35,690 nt of DNA from an uncultured Granulicella sp. (GTDB lineage Bacteria; Acidobacteriota; Terriglobia; Terriglobales; Acidobacteriaceae): positions 2,753 to 38,442 of the forward strand of contig CALMON010000236.1 in the NCBI GenBank assembly GCA_937871785.1, in the 5' to 3' direction. The notes under the pieces are model-generated. The model was not told the DNA's origin. It searched no databases and worked only from the letters and a program-made list of their open reading frames with translations. Shown here in pieces: positions 17,423 to 24,919 of the stretch; position 1 is the stretch's first letter, and every line of letters begins with the position of its first letter. A program made the translations under genes and the position numbers.

Positions 17423-18575
17423 AGTGCATCTCCCCGTTTTCTCGTGGCTCGTTCCTGCGCGCCGGACCCTGCATGGATACGTCCTTGCGCGTTCGTCCCA
17501 TCAGCTCGGCAGCCATGGCGGAAAGCGGCAACACCTCAGCCGCCAGGCCCTCTTCGACAAGGCGCCCGGGCATGCCCCACACGGCCGAGCTCGCTTCGTC
17601 CTGCGCCAGCACGGCAGCTCCCGCGCGCACCAACTCCCGCGCCCCCGCCACGCCGTCCGACCCCATGCCCGTCAGCACCACGCCCAGGGCGCGGTCGCCA
17701 AACGTCTTGGCCAGCGAGCGGAACAGCACGTCCACCGCAGGCCGGCAGTGGTGCAGCGGAGGCCCCTGCGTCAGCATCAACCGCGGCGTACCCAGCGGCG
17801 GGTTGGTCACTTCAAGATGGCTGTCGCCCGGGGCCAGCCAGATCGCTCCCGGGCGCAGTTCGACACCTTCCAAGGCTTCACGCACCGGAAGTGCGCAAAG
17901 GCCGTTCAGCCGCTGTGCCAGCGCTCCCGTAAACAGCTTCGGCATGTGCTGCACGATCACCACCGGCGCGGCAAAAGTAGCCGGAAGGCTGGGCAGCAGG
18001 AGCTCGAGTGCCGCCGGGCCGCCGGTGGAAACACCAATGCCCACCACGTCCGTAGGCTTGTGGTGCGCCCCGCGAAACAAGGGCCTGCGGGCTTCCGCTG
18101 GCACGGCGAGCAGCGGCTGCGCGGGTTTTGCGGGGCGAGCGGCCAGAGCCGCAATCTTAGGCAACAACTGCGCGGAAAGCGAAGCCATGGCCGCCAGCGG
18201 GTTCTTGCTGCCGCTTGGTTTGGTCACGTAGTCCGCCGCTCCGCGCGCCAAAGCATCAAGCGTTGCCGCTGCGCCCCGCGCGGTGTACGCGCTGCACATG
18301 ATGATCGGCATCTCGGGCCGCTCGGCATGGAGAATATCGAGCACCTCCATGCCGCTCATGCGCGGCATTTCAAGGTCCAACAGCAGCAGGTCCGGCCGCA
18401 GGGAGCGCACGGTGTCCACGCAGCTTACGCCGTCAGCCACGGCGGCCGCGAGCTCCATTTTCGGCTGCGAGCTTTCCGCGTGCTCGGCCACAGAATCGAA
18501 CAACATCGCCAACATATGGCGGATCACGGCGGAGTCATCCGCGGCGACAATTCGTAGATTTCTTTTAACGCTCAT
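17409..18575 (-). CDS. cheB: chemotaxis protein-glutamate methylesterase/glutaminase CheB
   Basis: A 388-residue response-regulated methylesterase that removes receptor methyl groups and deamidates glutamines. The receiver domain (1-125) has acidic pocket Asp13-Asp14, phospho-acceptor Asp67 in LLLLDLEMPRMSG, and the lysine in YVTKPSG. A Pro/Ala-rich linker (about 145-170) leads to the catalytic domain with Ser183 in GVSTGGP, His210 in VQHMP and Asp307 in GMGSDG, a full triad. The ATG at 18575 is preceded by AGGAGAA about 6-7 nt upstream, which is convincing. The C-terminus runs on past the usual end with GRTRKDVSMQGPARRNEP, an extension of about 25 residues that overlaps the cheR start. Confidence 0.95.
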   Translation of the reverse strand: MSVKRNLRIVAADDSAVIRHMLAMLFDSVAEHAESSQPKMELAAAVADGVSCVDTVRSLRPDLLLLDLEMPRMSGMEVLDILHAERPEMPIIMCSAYTARGAAATLDALARGAADYVTKPSGSKNPLAAMASLSAQLLPKIAALAARPAKPAQPLLAVPAEARRPLFRGAHHKPTDVVGIGVSTGGPAALELLLPSLPATFAAPVVIVQHMPKLFTGALAQRLNGLCALPVREALEGVELRPGAIWLAPGDSHLEVTNPPLGTPRLMLTQGPPLHHCRPAVDVLFRSLAKTFGDRALGVVLTGMGSDGVAGARELVRAGAAVLAQDEASSAVWGMPGRLVEEGLAAEVLPLSAMAAELMGRTRKDVSMQGPARRNEPRENGEMHYAMQ

Positions 18576-18643
18576 GGTCGTTCTCCTGGCCGGGTCGTAG
18601 CGGCGCGGTGGTCCCTGGGTCCCGAGGGCGAGTGGGGCTGCCG

Positions 18644-19069
18644 TTACGACGCCACGGGAAAAGCGCGCCGCCGCTCGAACCCGCCGGCTTCGTGGCTGCC
18701 GGCGTCCGCAAGCCCCAACATGCGCAGCTTGGTGAGCAGGCTGTCCGGGGTAAACGGCTTCATCAGAAACTCGTCCGCGCCATAATCGAGCGCCTGCAGG
18801 ATAAAGCTGGAATCCACTTCCGTCGTCACCATCATCACTTTCATGGCCGGAGCCAAGGCGCGCTCGCGCAGTTGCCGCACGCATTCCAGACCATTCATTT
18901 CCGGCATGTTGACGTCCAGCAGCATCAGTTGGAAGCTGCTCTCCGCAAGCCGTTCCAAAGCTTCTACCCCGTTGGCCGCTTCCGCAAAGTCCCAGCCGAG
19001 CGGCGTCAAAATCTGCTTCAGCCGCTCGCGCAAAAAGCGGGAATCATCCGTGATCAACACTCGCTTCAT
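18644..19069 (-). CDS. cheY: CheY-type single-domain response regulator
   Basis: A 141-residue receiver without an output domain, presumably phosphorylated by the CheA encoded just upstream. Acidic residues Asp8 and Asp9 in ITDDSRFLR, phospho-acceptor Asp52 in LLDVNMPEMNG, the switch threonines in MVTTEVD and Lys104 in LMKPF are all present. About 20 residues follow the receiver fold (HEAGGFERRRAFPVAS), slightly basic and of unknown use. The ATG at 19069 has a GGAGGGG stretch about 7 nt upstream. Spacing to cheW is 29 bp. Whether it targets a flagellar switch or another output cannot be read from the window, since no motility genes are present. Confidence 0.93.
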   Translation of the reverse strand: MKRVLITDDSRFLRERLKQILTPLGWDFAEAANGVEALERLAESSFQLMLLDVNMPEMNGLECVRQLRERALAPAMKVMMVTTEVDSSFILQALDYGADEFLMKPFTPDSLLTKLRMLGLADAGSHEAGGFERRRAFPVAS

Positions 19070-19098
19070 CGCTTCCCCTCCACTTGTCCGTTGTTCCA

Positions 19099-19605
19099 TC
19101 ACGCCACCCCTGCCGCCGTACGGATGCCGAGGCCGGGAAACTGTATTTCGGCCAGCCGCGAAGGCCGCAACAACTCCGGTTCCAGCCGCACGATCACACC
19201 ATCGCGAAGTTTGTAGGCGCCTGCGAAAATCGCTTTCTGCGCCGCGGTCAACGTGCACGGGTTCGCTTCAAAGCTCGCCGCGTCGACGGTCAGCACATCG
19301 TCGACCGCGTCCACGGCCAGCCCAAATAGTTCGTTCTCTACTTCGTCCCGCAGCACCAGCAGATTGAGCACCTTGCCCAGCGGCTCGAGCCCCAGCAAAC
19401 GCCGCGTGCATACCACCAGCAACACGTCCCCGCGGTACGGGATGACCCCGCCGACAAAATCATGCGAGAGCGGCACGGGTTGCAGCACGCTCGCTCCCAG
19501 AACTTCATGGATCTGCTGCGTGTCCATCCCGAACGCCGCGTCACCGACCCGCAGCGAACACAGGGAGATGATCTCCGCGTCCCCTTTTTCCTTTGTGCCG
19601 TTCAT
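19099..19605 (-). CDS. cheW: chemotaxis coupling protein CheW
   Basis: A 168-residue CheW domain protein that bridges CheA to chemoreceptors in the signalling array. Family features are VGDAAFGMDTQQIHEVLG at the start of the fold, then VGGVIPYRGDVLLVVCTRRLLGL, and GLAVDAVDDVLTVD. The ATG at 19605 overlaps the cheA stop codon (ATGA arrangement, 4 bp), pointing to translational coupling and fixed stoichiometry with CheA. The C-terminal 25 residues (RPSRLAEIQFPGLG) extend a little beyond a minimal CheW. Confidence 0.92.
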   Translation of the reverse strand: MNGTKEKGDAEIISLCSLRVGDAAFGMDTQQIHEVLGASVLQPVPLSHDFVGGVIPYRGDVLLVVCTRRLLGLEPLGKVLNLLVLRDEVENELFGLAVDAVDDVLTVDAASFEANPCTLTAAQKAIFAGAYKLRDGVIVRLEPELLRPSRLAEIQFPGLGIRTAAGVA

Positions 19606-21689
19606 GCCGCCCTTTCCAGGTCTTCAAACCCTGCCTGCATGGTGGCCAGGCGCTCCTGCACCAGGGCCAGCCGGCCACCGTGGGACTGTTGTGGCAGAAG
19701 CACCTCAGCCTCCGCAATGTTCAACACCCGCTCTACGACCAGGCCGATGCGGCTGTTCACCTCGGCACCGCGATGGCAAACAACGACCGTCACGCTGTCG
19801 CCAGCCCCATTCAACAACAGCCCGCCCGCATCTTCGAGCGGAAGAAAACCGCCGGTGATCTGCATGAGCGCGACCCCGCCGCAATACTCCACCTGCTCCG
19901 GCATCAAGCGCTCGATGCGCTCCACTGCATGCAGCGGGATGGCCCCGCGCTCGCCGCCGCAGCCCTCGAAGATCAGCACCGAAGTGCCTTCCGCACGGCT
20001 TGCTTCCACAGCCTCCGCAGCCCGGGCCGAAACGTCTGCCGCGGAGGTCTCCGCCAGGTCCAGCCGGGCGCGGGTCGCCAGCCCGGAAAGATCCAGGATC
20101 AGCGCAAGCTCCCCGTTGCCAAGAACGCTTGCGCCCGAAAACACCCCCGACGCCCGCAGCACGCGAGCCAGCGGCTTTACGACGATTTCCTGTGGGTCCA
20201 ACAGATCGTCGACCATCAGCCCGAAGCGGCGGCCCTTGGCCTCCAGCACCGCCACGTAGTACCCGTTGTCGATATGTTTTGCGAGCCCCAGAAGATCGTT
20301 CAGCGAGACCAGCGGCAGCAGTTCTTCGCGCAGACGCAGCATCGGCGCATCGCCGATCGTCTGCACCATCCGGCTTTCATCGCGACGCATTACCAGCAGC
20401 AGTTCGCACACCGCGTTCTGCGGAATCGCAAAGCTCGACGGCCCGCAGCGCACCACCAGCGCGGGCACAATCGCGAGCGTCAGCGGCACGCGCATCCGCA
20501 GCGTGGTGCCTTCGCCCAGCTTCGATTCCAGCTCCACCACACCGCCGACGCTTTCCACATTCGATCGCACCACATCCATGCCCACGCCGCGGCCGGAAAC
20601 CACCGTCACGGCGTCGCGCGTTGAAAACCCGGGAGCAAACACAATCTGCAGCGCTTCCGTTTCGCTCAGCGTCAGGGCTCGCTCCGGCGTCAACAGGCCA
20701 CGCTCCACAGCTCGCTTCAAGACGTTCTCGGCGGAAATGCCGCCGCCGTCGTCAGCCACCTCGATCACCACCTGCCCACCCTCATGCCGCGCGCTCAGCC
20801 GGATGACGCCCTCAAGCGCCTTGCCGCTGCGCACGCGATCACCGGGGCTTTCAATCCCGTGGTCGACGGCGTTGCGCAACGCGTGCGTAAGAGGGTCTTT
20901 CAAGGCTTCGAGCAGGCTCTTGTCGAGCCGTGTTTCCTGTCCGTCAAAGTCCAGCCGCACGCAACGCGCGCAGCTCTGCGCAAGATCTCGGACCATGCGC
21001 GGAAACTTCTGAAAAAGTTGCCCTACGGGCTGCGTGCGCGCGCGCATCACCGTTTCGCGCAGGTCGGCGGTCACACCGTCCAAGCGCCTCGTGAGCGCGG
21101 TGAACTGCTCGCCGCTGCCGTTCGCCTGCAGAATCTGGTTGCGCGTCAGCACCAGCTCTCCGACCAGGTTCATCATGCGATTCATCGTGTCCACATCGAC
21201 GCGCAGGGTTTGGTCGGTCGGCTGCGTGGCCCGTGTGTTCTGCTCCACCGGAATCGCGGGAGCGGTGGGCATGGCAGCCGCTTCGCGCACCGGGGCCACG
21301 CCTCCGCTCTCGCGCAGATCGTCGAGCAGCGCGATCAAGGCGGTGTCGTCATCGCACTCGCGCTTACCCTCCTGCCCGGTGGCGCCAATGATCTGCAGGA
21401 TGCTTCGCAGCCGGTCCAACAGCGCCAGCAGCGCGTCCACGACGGTGCGCGTCGCCTGCAGCCGGCCATCGCGCAGCAGCCCCAGCAGGTGCTCCCCGGC
21501 GTGCGCCAGTTTTTCCAGCCGCGGCAACGCCAGAAAGCCCGTGGTTCCCTTGATGGTGTGCACCGCGCGAAAGATTTCGGCCAGCAGCTCACGGTTGTCC
21601 GGCTGCAGTTCCAACTCGGTCAGACACCGCTCCATGCGGTCGAGACCTTCCTGGCTTTCGACTAGAAATTCTTTGATGAGCTCGTCCAC
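19602..21689 (-). CDS. cheA: chemotaxis histidine kinase CheA, two CheW-like domains
   Basis: A 695-residue cytosolic kinase heading the che operon. The P1/HPt domain carries phospho-acceptor His44 in RAVHTIKGTTGF. From about residue 130 a 30-residue Ala/Pro/Thr-rich linker leads straight to the P3 dimerisation helices (MNRMMNLVGELVLTRNQIL, 169-187), with no room for a folded P2 CheY/CheB-docking domain. P4 ATPase motifs are the N box LTHALRNAVDHGIE, G1 VADDGGGIS and G2 SGRGVGMDVV. P5 covers about 405-545, and a second, more divergent CheW-like domain covers about 568-690. The start is GTG at 21689, which places the HPt helix at the N-terminus; no clear Shine-Dalgarno is seen. It is divergent from cdd. 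No receptor gene lies nearby. Confidence 0.95.
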   Translation of the reverse strand: MDELIKEFLVESQEGLDRMERCLTELELQPDNRELLAEIFRAVHTIKGTTGFLALPRLEKLAHAGEHLLGLLRDGRLQATRTVVDALLALLDRLRSILQIIGATGQEGKRECDDDTALIALLDDLRESGGVAPVREAAAMPTAPAIPVEQNTRATQPTDQTLRVDVDTMNRMMNLVGELVLTRNQILQANGSGEQFTALTRRLDGVTADLRETVMRARTQPVGQLFQKFPRMVRDLAQSCARCVRLDFDGQETRLDKSLLEALKDPLTHALRNAVDHGIESPGDRVRSGKALEGVIRLSARHEGGQVVIEVADDGGGISAENVLKRAVERGLLTPERALTLSETEALQIVFAPGFSTRDAVTVVSGRGVGMDVVRSNVESVGGVVELESKLGEGTTLRMRVPLTLAIVPALVVRCGPSSFAIPQNAVCELLLVMRRDESRMVQTIGDAPMLRLREELLPLVSLNDLLGLAKHIDNGYYVAVLEAKGRRFGLMVDDLLDPQEIVVKPLARVLRASGVFSGASVLGNGELALILDLSGLATRARLDLAETSAADVSARAAEAVEASRAEGTSVLIFEGCGGERGAIPLHAVERIERLMPEQVEYCGGVALMQITGGFLPLEDAGGLLLNGAGDSVTVVVCHRGAEVNSRIGLVVERVLNIAEAEVLLPQQSHGGRLALVQERLATMQAGFEDLERAA

Positions 21690-21829
21690 AAAGGCTTTAT
21701 CGGCTCGGCTCCCGAAAAACTTAGACCCATGGCTTGCTCGCTGGCGACCACACGGGGAACCTTCCGATGCTCACTCCTGCCGCAACGCCTTGCTGTTTGC
21801 CCCGGTTCGGTCTACCCTTTGCATTCACC

Positions 21830-22258
21830 ATGTCGCGCATCTCCCTTTCCGAAACCGAACGCGCAAAGCTTCGCAAACTGGCTGAAGTCGCCGCCGCGCA
21901 CGCCTATGCCCCCTACTCCAACTTCCGCGTAGGCGCGGCGCTGCTGCTCGAAAACGGCTCGGTCGTCACCGGCTGCAACGTGGAAAACTGCTCCTACCGG
22001 CTCACCAGTTGCGCCGAGCAGGGTGCGATCGCCCGGGCGGTGGCGGAAAGCGGCCCGGGCATCCGGCTGCGGGCCGTGGCTGTCGCCAACCTCAACCGCG
22101 CCGCCTCCATGCCCTGCGGAGCTTGCCGCCAGACACTCTCGGAGTTCGGTTCGGACGACACGCTCATCCTCTACCCGGGAGCGACCGGAACGCATGAAGA
22201 AACGACACTCGGTGCTCTGCTGCCGCACGCCTTCCGTCTCGAGTTCCTGAAACCCTGA
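21830..22258 (+). CDS. cdd: cytidine deaminase
   Basis: A 142-residue zinc enzyme converting cytidine and deoxycytidine to the uridine forms. The zinc ligands and catalytic acid are Cys61 and Glu63 in SCAEQGAIARA, and Cys96 and Cys99 in MPCGACRQTLSEF. The nucleoside-binding NFRVGAALL and GCNVENCSY motifs are present. Length fits the short homotetrameric type (about 130). The ATG at 21830 is chosen by length; an in-frame ATG at 21767 would add 21 residues. The pyrimidine-nucleoside phosphorylase gene starts 37 bp after its stop, so the two are likely one operon for salvage. Confidence 0.95.
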   Translation: MSRISLSETERAKLRKLAEVAAAHAYAPYSNFRVGAALLLENGSVVTGCNVENCSYRLTSCAEQGAIARAVAESGPGIRLRAVAVANLNRAASMPCGACRQTLSEFGSDDTLILYPGATGTHEETTLGALLPHAFRLEFLKP

Positions 22259-22295
22259 CGCTTCCTGTCGGGGAGAAAGCAATTTCTCCAAGCCC

Positions 22296-23708
22296 ATGTC
22301 CACCTTTCACCCGCTCGACATCATCATTCGCAAGCGCGACGGCCACGAGCTCACGCAGGCGGAAATCGAACACCTTATCCATGCCGTCGTCCTGTACGGC
22401 GAAGCGCGCCTTGCCGAAAGCAACGGCGAACCGGCCGCTCCCCTGCTCGCCACGGACAAGATTACCGGCGAGCAGATCGCCTCGTTTCTTATGGCGGTTT
22501 TCCAGCGCAAACTCGCTCCTGCCGAGCTCGCCCATCTCACCACCGCCATGCGCTTTTCGGGCGAAACCTTTACCGCTCCGGCGGACACCTTCACCGTCGA
22601 CAAACATTCCACGGGCGGTGTGGGCGATAAAACCTCGCTGCTGATCGCACCGGTCGTCGCCGCGGCCGGTCTCGAGAATGCGCCGAGTATCTCCGTCCCC
22701 ATGATTTCCGGCCGTTCGCTCGGCCATACCGGGGGCACTCTCGACAAGCTCGAAACGATCCCCGGCTTCGACACTCAGTTGCCTCTCGCGCGCATGACCG
22801 AGGTACTCAAGCAGGCGCACGCCGCGCTCGTCGGTCAAACGCCGCGGCTGGTCCCTGCCGACCGCATCCTGTACGCCATGCGAGACCACACCGGCACGGT
22901 CGAGTCGCCGTTCCTGATCTGCGCGAGCATCATGTCGAAAAAGCTTGCCGAAGACCTGCGCGGCCTCGTGCTCGACGTCAAAGTCGGCTCCGGCGCGTTT
23001 ATGCCGACGTACGAAGACTCAAAATTCCTTGCCGAGCTGATGGTCTCGACCGGCAATCTCGCGGGAACCCGCACCGCCGCTCTGCTTTCTACGATGGACG
23101 AGCCGCTGGGCCGCTTTTCCGGCAACTGGGTGGAAGTGTGGGAGTGCGTCGACATCCTGAAAGGCGCACGGCATCCTATGTCCGCCGATCTCATCGAGCT
23201 GTCGAACATCCTTTCCGGCTGGATGCTCTTCTTTGCTGGTAAATCGGCCACTCCGGAGACCGGAGCCCGGATTGCCGACGAGATTCTCCGCTCCGGCGCG
23301 GCGTACACATCGTGGCTGCAACTCATCGACCTGCAGGGCGGCGACACCCGCGTCTTCGACAACCCCGCTGCCTTTCACAGACCGACGGCAACCCGGGTCC
23401 TCACCGCACCGCACGCCGGCTATCTCGCTGGGATGGACTGCAAGGAGGTTGGCTGGGCGGTGCAGCGGCTCGGGGCCGGGCGCGCCAGGCCAGGCGACCC
23501 GGTGAGCGCGCACGCGGGCATCGAATCGCACGCCAAGCTCGGCACCTGGCTCAAGGCGGGCGACCCCATCTTCACCCTCTTTGCTGAAGACGCAGCGCTG
23601 GTCGACGAGCCGTTCCGGATGCTGCAGGCGACGGTTCGCCTTTCCACAGAGCCGGTGAGTCCGCAACCGCTCATCCGCGAAGTGATCACGGGGTCGGCGC
23701 CTCATTGA
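22296..23708 (+). CDS. deoA: pyrimidine-nucleoside (thymidine) phosphorylase
   Basis: A 470-residue enzyme that splits thymidine, deoxyuridine or uridine with phosphate into base and (deoxy)ribose 1-phosphate. The signature VDKHSTGGVGDKTS (101-114) and the phosphate/substrate segment SGRSLGHTGGTLDKLE are intact, as is the C-terminal pyrimidine-nucleoside phosphorylase domain (GARPGDPVSAHAGIESHAK reads in part as the family pattern). It is slightly longer than the typical 430-440, with an insertion around SNGEPAAPLLATD. Thymidine-only versus broad specificity cannot be decided by eye. It follows cdd by 37 bp; with the NupC-type transporter about 1.2 kb on, it forms a nucleoside uptake and salvage set. 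Confidence 0.94.
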   Translation: MSTFHPLDIIIRKRDGHELTQAEIEHLIHAVVLYGEARLAESNGEPAAPLLATDKITGEQIASFLMAVFQRKLAPAELAHLTTAMRFSGETFTAPADTFTVDKHSTGGVGDKTSLLIAPVVAAAGLENAPSISVPMISGRSLGHTGGTLDKLETIPGFDTQLPLARMTEVLKQAHAALVGQTPRLVPADRILYAMRDHTGTVESPFLICASIMSKKLAEDLRGLVLDVKVGSGAFMPTYEDSKFLAELMVSTGNLAGTRTAALLSTMDEPLGRFSGNWVEVWECVDILKGARHPMSADLIELSNILSGWMLFFAGKSATPETGARIADEILRSGAAYTSWLQLIDLQGGDTRVFDNPAAFHRPTATRVLTAPHAGYLAGMDCKEVGWAVQRLGAGRARPGDPVSAHAGIESHAKLGTWLKAGDPIFTLFAEDAALVDEPFRMLQATVRLSTEPVSPQPLIREVITGSAPH

Positions 23709-23886
23709 AGCTCTCAGAGGCTGTTCACGAGGATGTGCACTTGCGATAGTTTTTGGCTGGGGATAGGTTGAGCTCCAGCCCAGACATCAACCGTGGTGGT
23801 GACTCGGGCCTTGGCCCTGAAACACGTCGTCCTGTGTAGCTACACGAGGTTCGCCGCTTCGATCACACAGTGAAAGCGGCATCAGC
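23709..23886. other. gene-free segment with several inverted repeats
   Basis: No coding region can be supported here. It holds GGCTGG (23755-23760) facing CCAGCC (23775-23780), GGGCC-TT-GGCCC (23806-23817) and the perfect palindrome GTGTAGCTACAC (23834-23845). In reverse it reads partly open but is broken by stops. It could be a structured RNA tail of deoA or a worn mobile-element end; neither is shown. Confidence 0.3.
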
Positions 23887-23916
23887 AAACAGAAACGCCC
23901 GGCTCATCGGCCGGGC
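23887..23916 (-). terminator. intrinsic terminator of the 137-residue gene
   Basis: GCCCGGC (23897-23903) and GCCGGGC (23910-23916) form a 7-bp GC stem with a six-base loop. On the - strand the stem is followed by GTTTCTGTTT, a moderate U tract. It lies 22 bp past the stop codon at 23938. Confidence 0.7.
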
Positions 23917-23937
23917 GCGCTCTGGAACCTCAAAGGC

Positions 23938-24351
23938 TCATGCTTTCTTGTTGCTCATGTAATCGCGAATGCTCTGTTCCCAATCGAGGGACGTTCCCGC
24001 GTACGCCGAGGCCTGCCGGCGTGCCGTCCGATTCAGTTGCCCGGCGGCTGCCGGCGCCGCCGCTTCTGCTTCGACCGCTGCCTGCGGTGCGGCCTCGGGC
24101 TCTACGCCTTCGGGCAGAAAGGAGCGAGGCAGCTCCGACGTCTTGTACTCGATGCCTTCCGACGCCAGCCGGCGCGCGGTTTCAGCGAGAGTTTCACGCT
24201 TTTTCGTGAGCTTCCGGGCCGCCGCATCGCGCTCTTCGTCAGAAGCGTATACGCCGTGCTTCATCAGGTGCGCGAGCTTGCGGTCGAACAGGCCGATCTC
24301 TTCGTGCAAACTCTTCAGGTAGTACTTATTCTCGGTGACGGCAGCGGCCAT
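23938..24351 (-). CDS. conserved-looking hypothetical protein with helical N-terminal half
   Basis: A 137-residue soluble protein I do not recognise. The first 75 residues are strongly helical and charged (YLKSLHEEIGLFDRKLAHLM, then ARKLTKKRETLAETARRLAS), compatible with a short coiled coil. A Pro/Glu/Ala-rich linker follows (EGVEPEAAPQAAVEAEAAA), and the end is basic then amphipathic (LNRTARRQASAY, WEQSIRDYMSNKKA). The ATG at 24351 has GGGAGAA about 4-6 nt upstream, and an intrinsic terminator lies just past the stop, so it is a real gene. No catalytic motif, signal peptide or metal site is seen. It sits downstream of the cold-shock gene on the same strand; co-expression is possible but a hairpin separates them. 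Confidence 0.72.
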   Translation of the reverse strand: MAAAVTENKYYLKSLHEEIGLFDRKLAHLMKHGVYASDEERDAAARKLTKKRETLAETARRLASEGIEYKTSELPRSFLPEGVEPEAAPQAAVEAEAAAPAAAGQLNRTARRQASAYAGTSLDWEQSIRDYMSNKKA

Positions 24352-24431
24352 GTATTCTCCCGTGGTGCAAGACGTGCAGTATGCGTGAGCCCTGGGCACC
24401 GGTAACGGAGACAGCCGGCCAACCCTGAAAT

Positions 24432-24484
24432 AGCGAAGGGCGACTCCCTCAAGGAACCGCCCTTTGCTCAAACTACCCTTCGCT
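24432..24484 (-). terminator. paired hairpin structure after the cold-shock gene
   Basis: AAGGGCG (24436-24442) pairs with CGCCCTT (24458-24464). The overlapping AGCGAAGGG (24432-24440) also pairs perfectly with CCCTTCGCT (24476-24484), which overlaps the csp stop codon. The two stems compete for the same arm. On the - strand only a weak ATTTC follows, so terminator efficiency is uncertain. Confidence 0.45.
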
Positions 24485-24684
24485 TACAGAGGGCGAACGT
24501 TTTCTGCCTGCCAGCCCTTGGGGCCCTTGACGACATTGAACTCGACGCTCTGGCCTTCCTGCAGCGAGCGGAAACCGTCTGTCTGGATCGCCGTGTGATG
24601 CACGAAAACGTCATCGCCGGTCGAACGGCTCAGAAATCCAAAACCCTTGGCATCGTTAAACCACTTCACTGTTCCCTGTTCCAT
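24484..24684 (-). CDS. cold-shock-domain protein (CspA family)
   Basis: A 66-residue single cold-shock domain that binds single-stranded RNA and DNA, acting as an RNA chaperone. It starts [19 protein letters not shown], with RNP1 KGFGFLS and RNP2 DVFVHHTAI; length is the family norm. The ATG at 24684 is used; an AAGAGAA lies about 8 nt upstream. Readable codons further upstream would add a hydrophobic stretch not found in the family. A TATATT at 24728-24733 (- strand) is a possible -10 element, but I see no good -35. The untranslated leader would then be short, unlike the long leader of E. coli cspA. Confidence 0.95.
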   Translation of the reverse strand: MEQGTVKWFNDAKGFGFLSRSTGDDVFVHHTAIQTDGFRSLQEGQSVEFNVVKGPKGWQAENVRPL

Positions 24685-24919
24685 TGTTTGTTCTCTTTTC
24701 AAGTAATACGGTGTACCGCTGAAGCGCAATATAGGAGTTGTTTGCGAGTAAAGCAGTACGACCAGAACAAGCAAGAACGCCGATAGGATTCCACGATCTC
24801 GTGTAGTGTATCACCGGTCACTTTGGTTTGCAGAAAATAGTTACCGGCGACGCCAAAGTTGGCGGCCCGGCCCCTTGGCCGTTACACTCCGTTCACAGAC
24901 CCTTTTCGGAGCGTACGCC

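Noticed and set aside
24484-24774. N-terminally extended cold-shock protein
   Set aside because: The added residues are hydrophobic and unlike the family; the internal ATG at 24684 gives the standard 66-residue domain.
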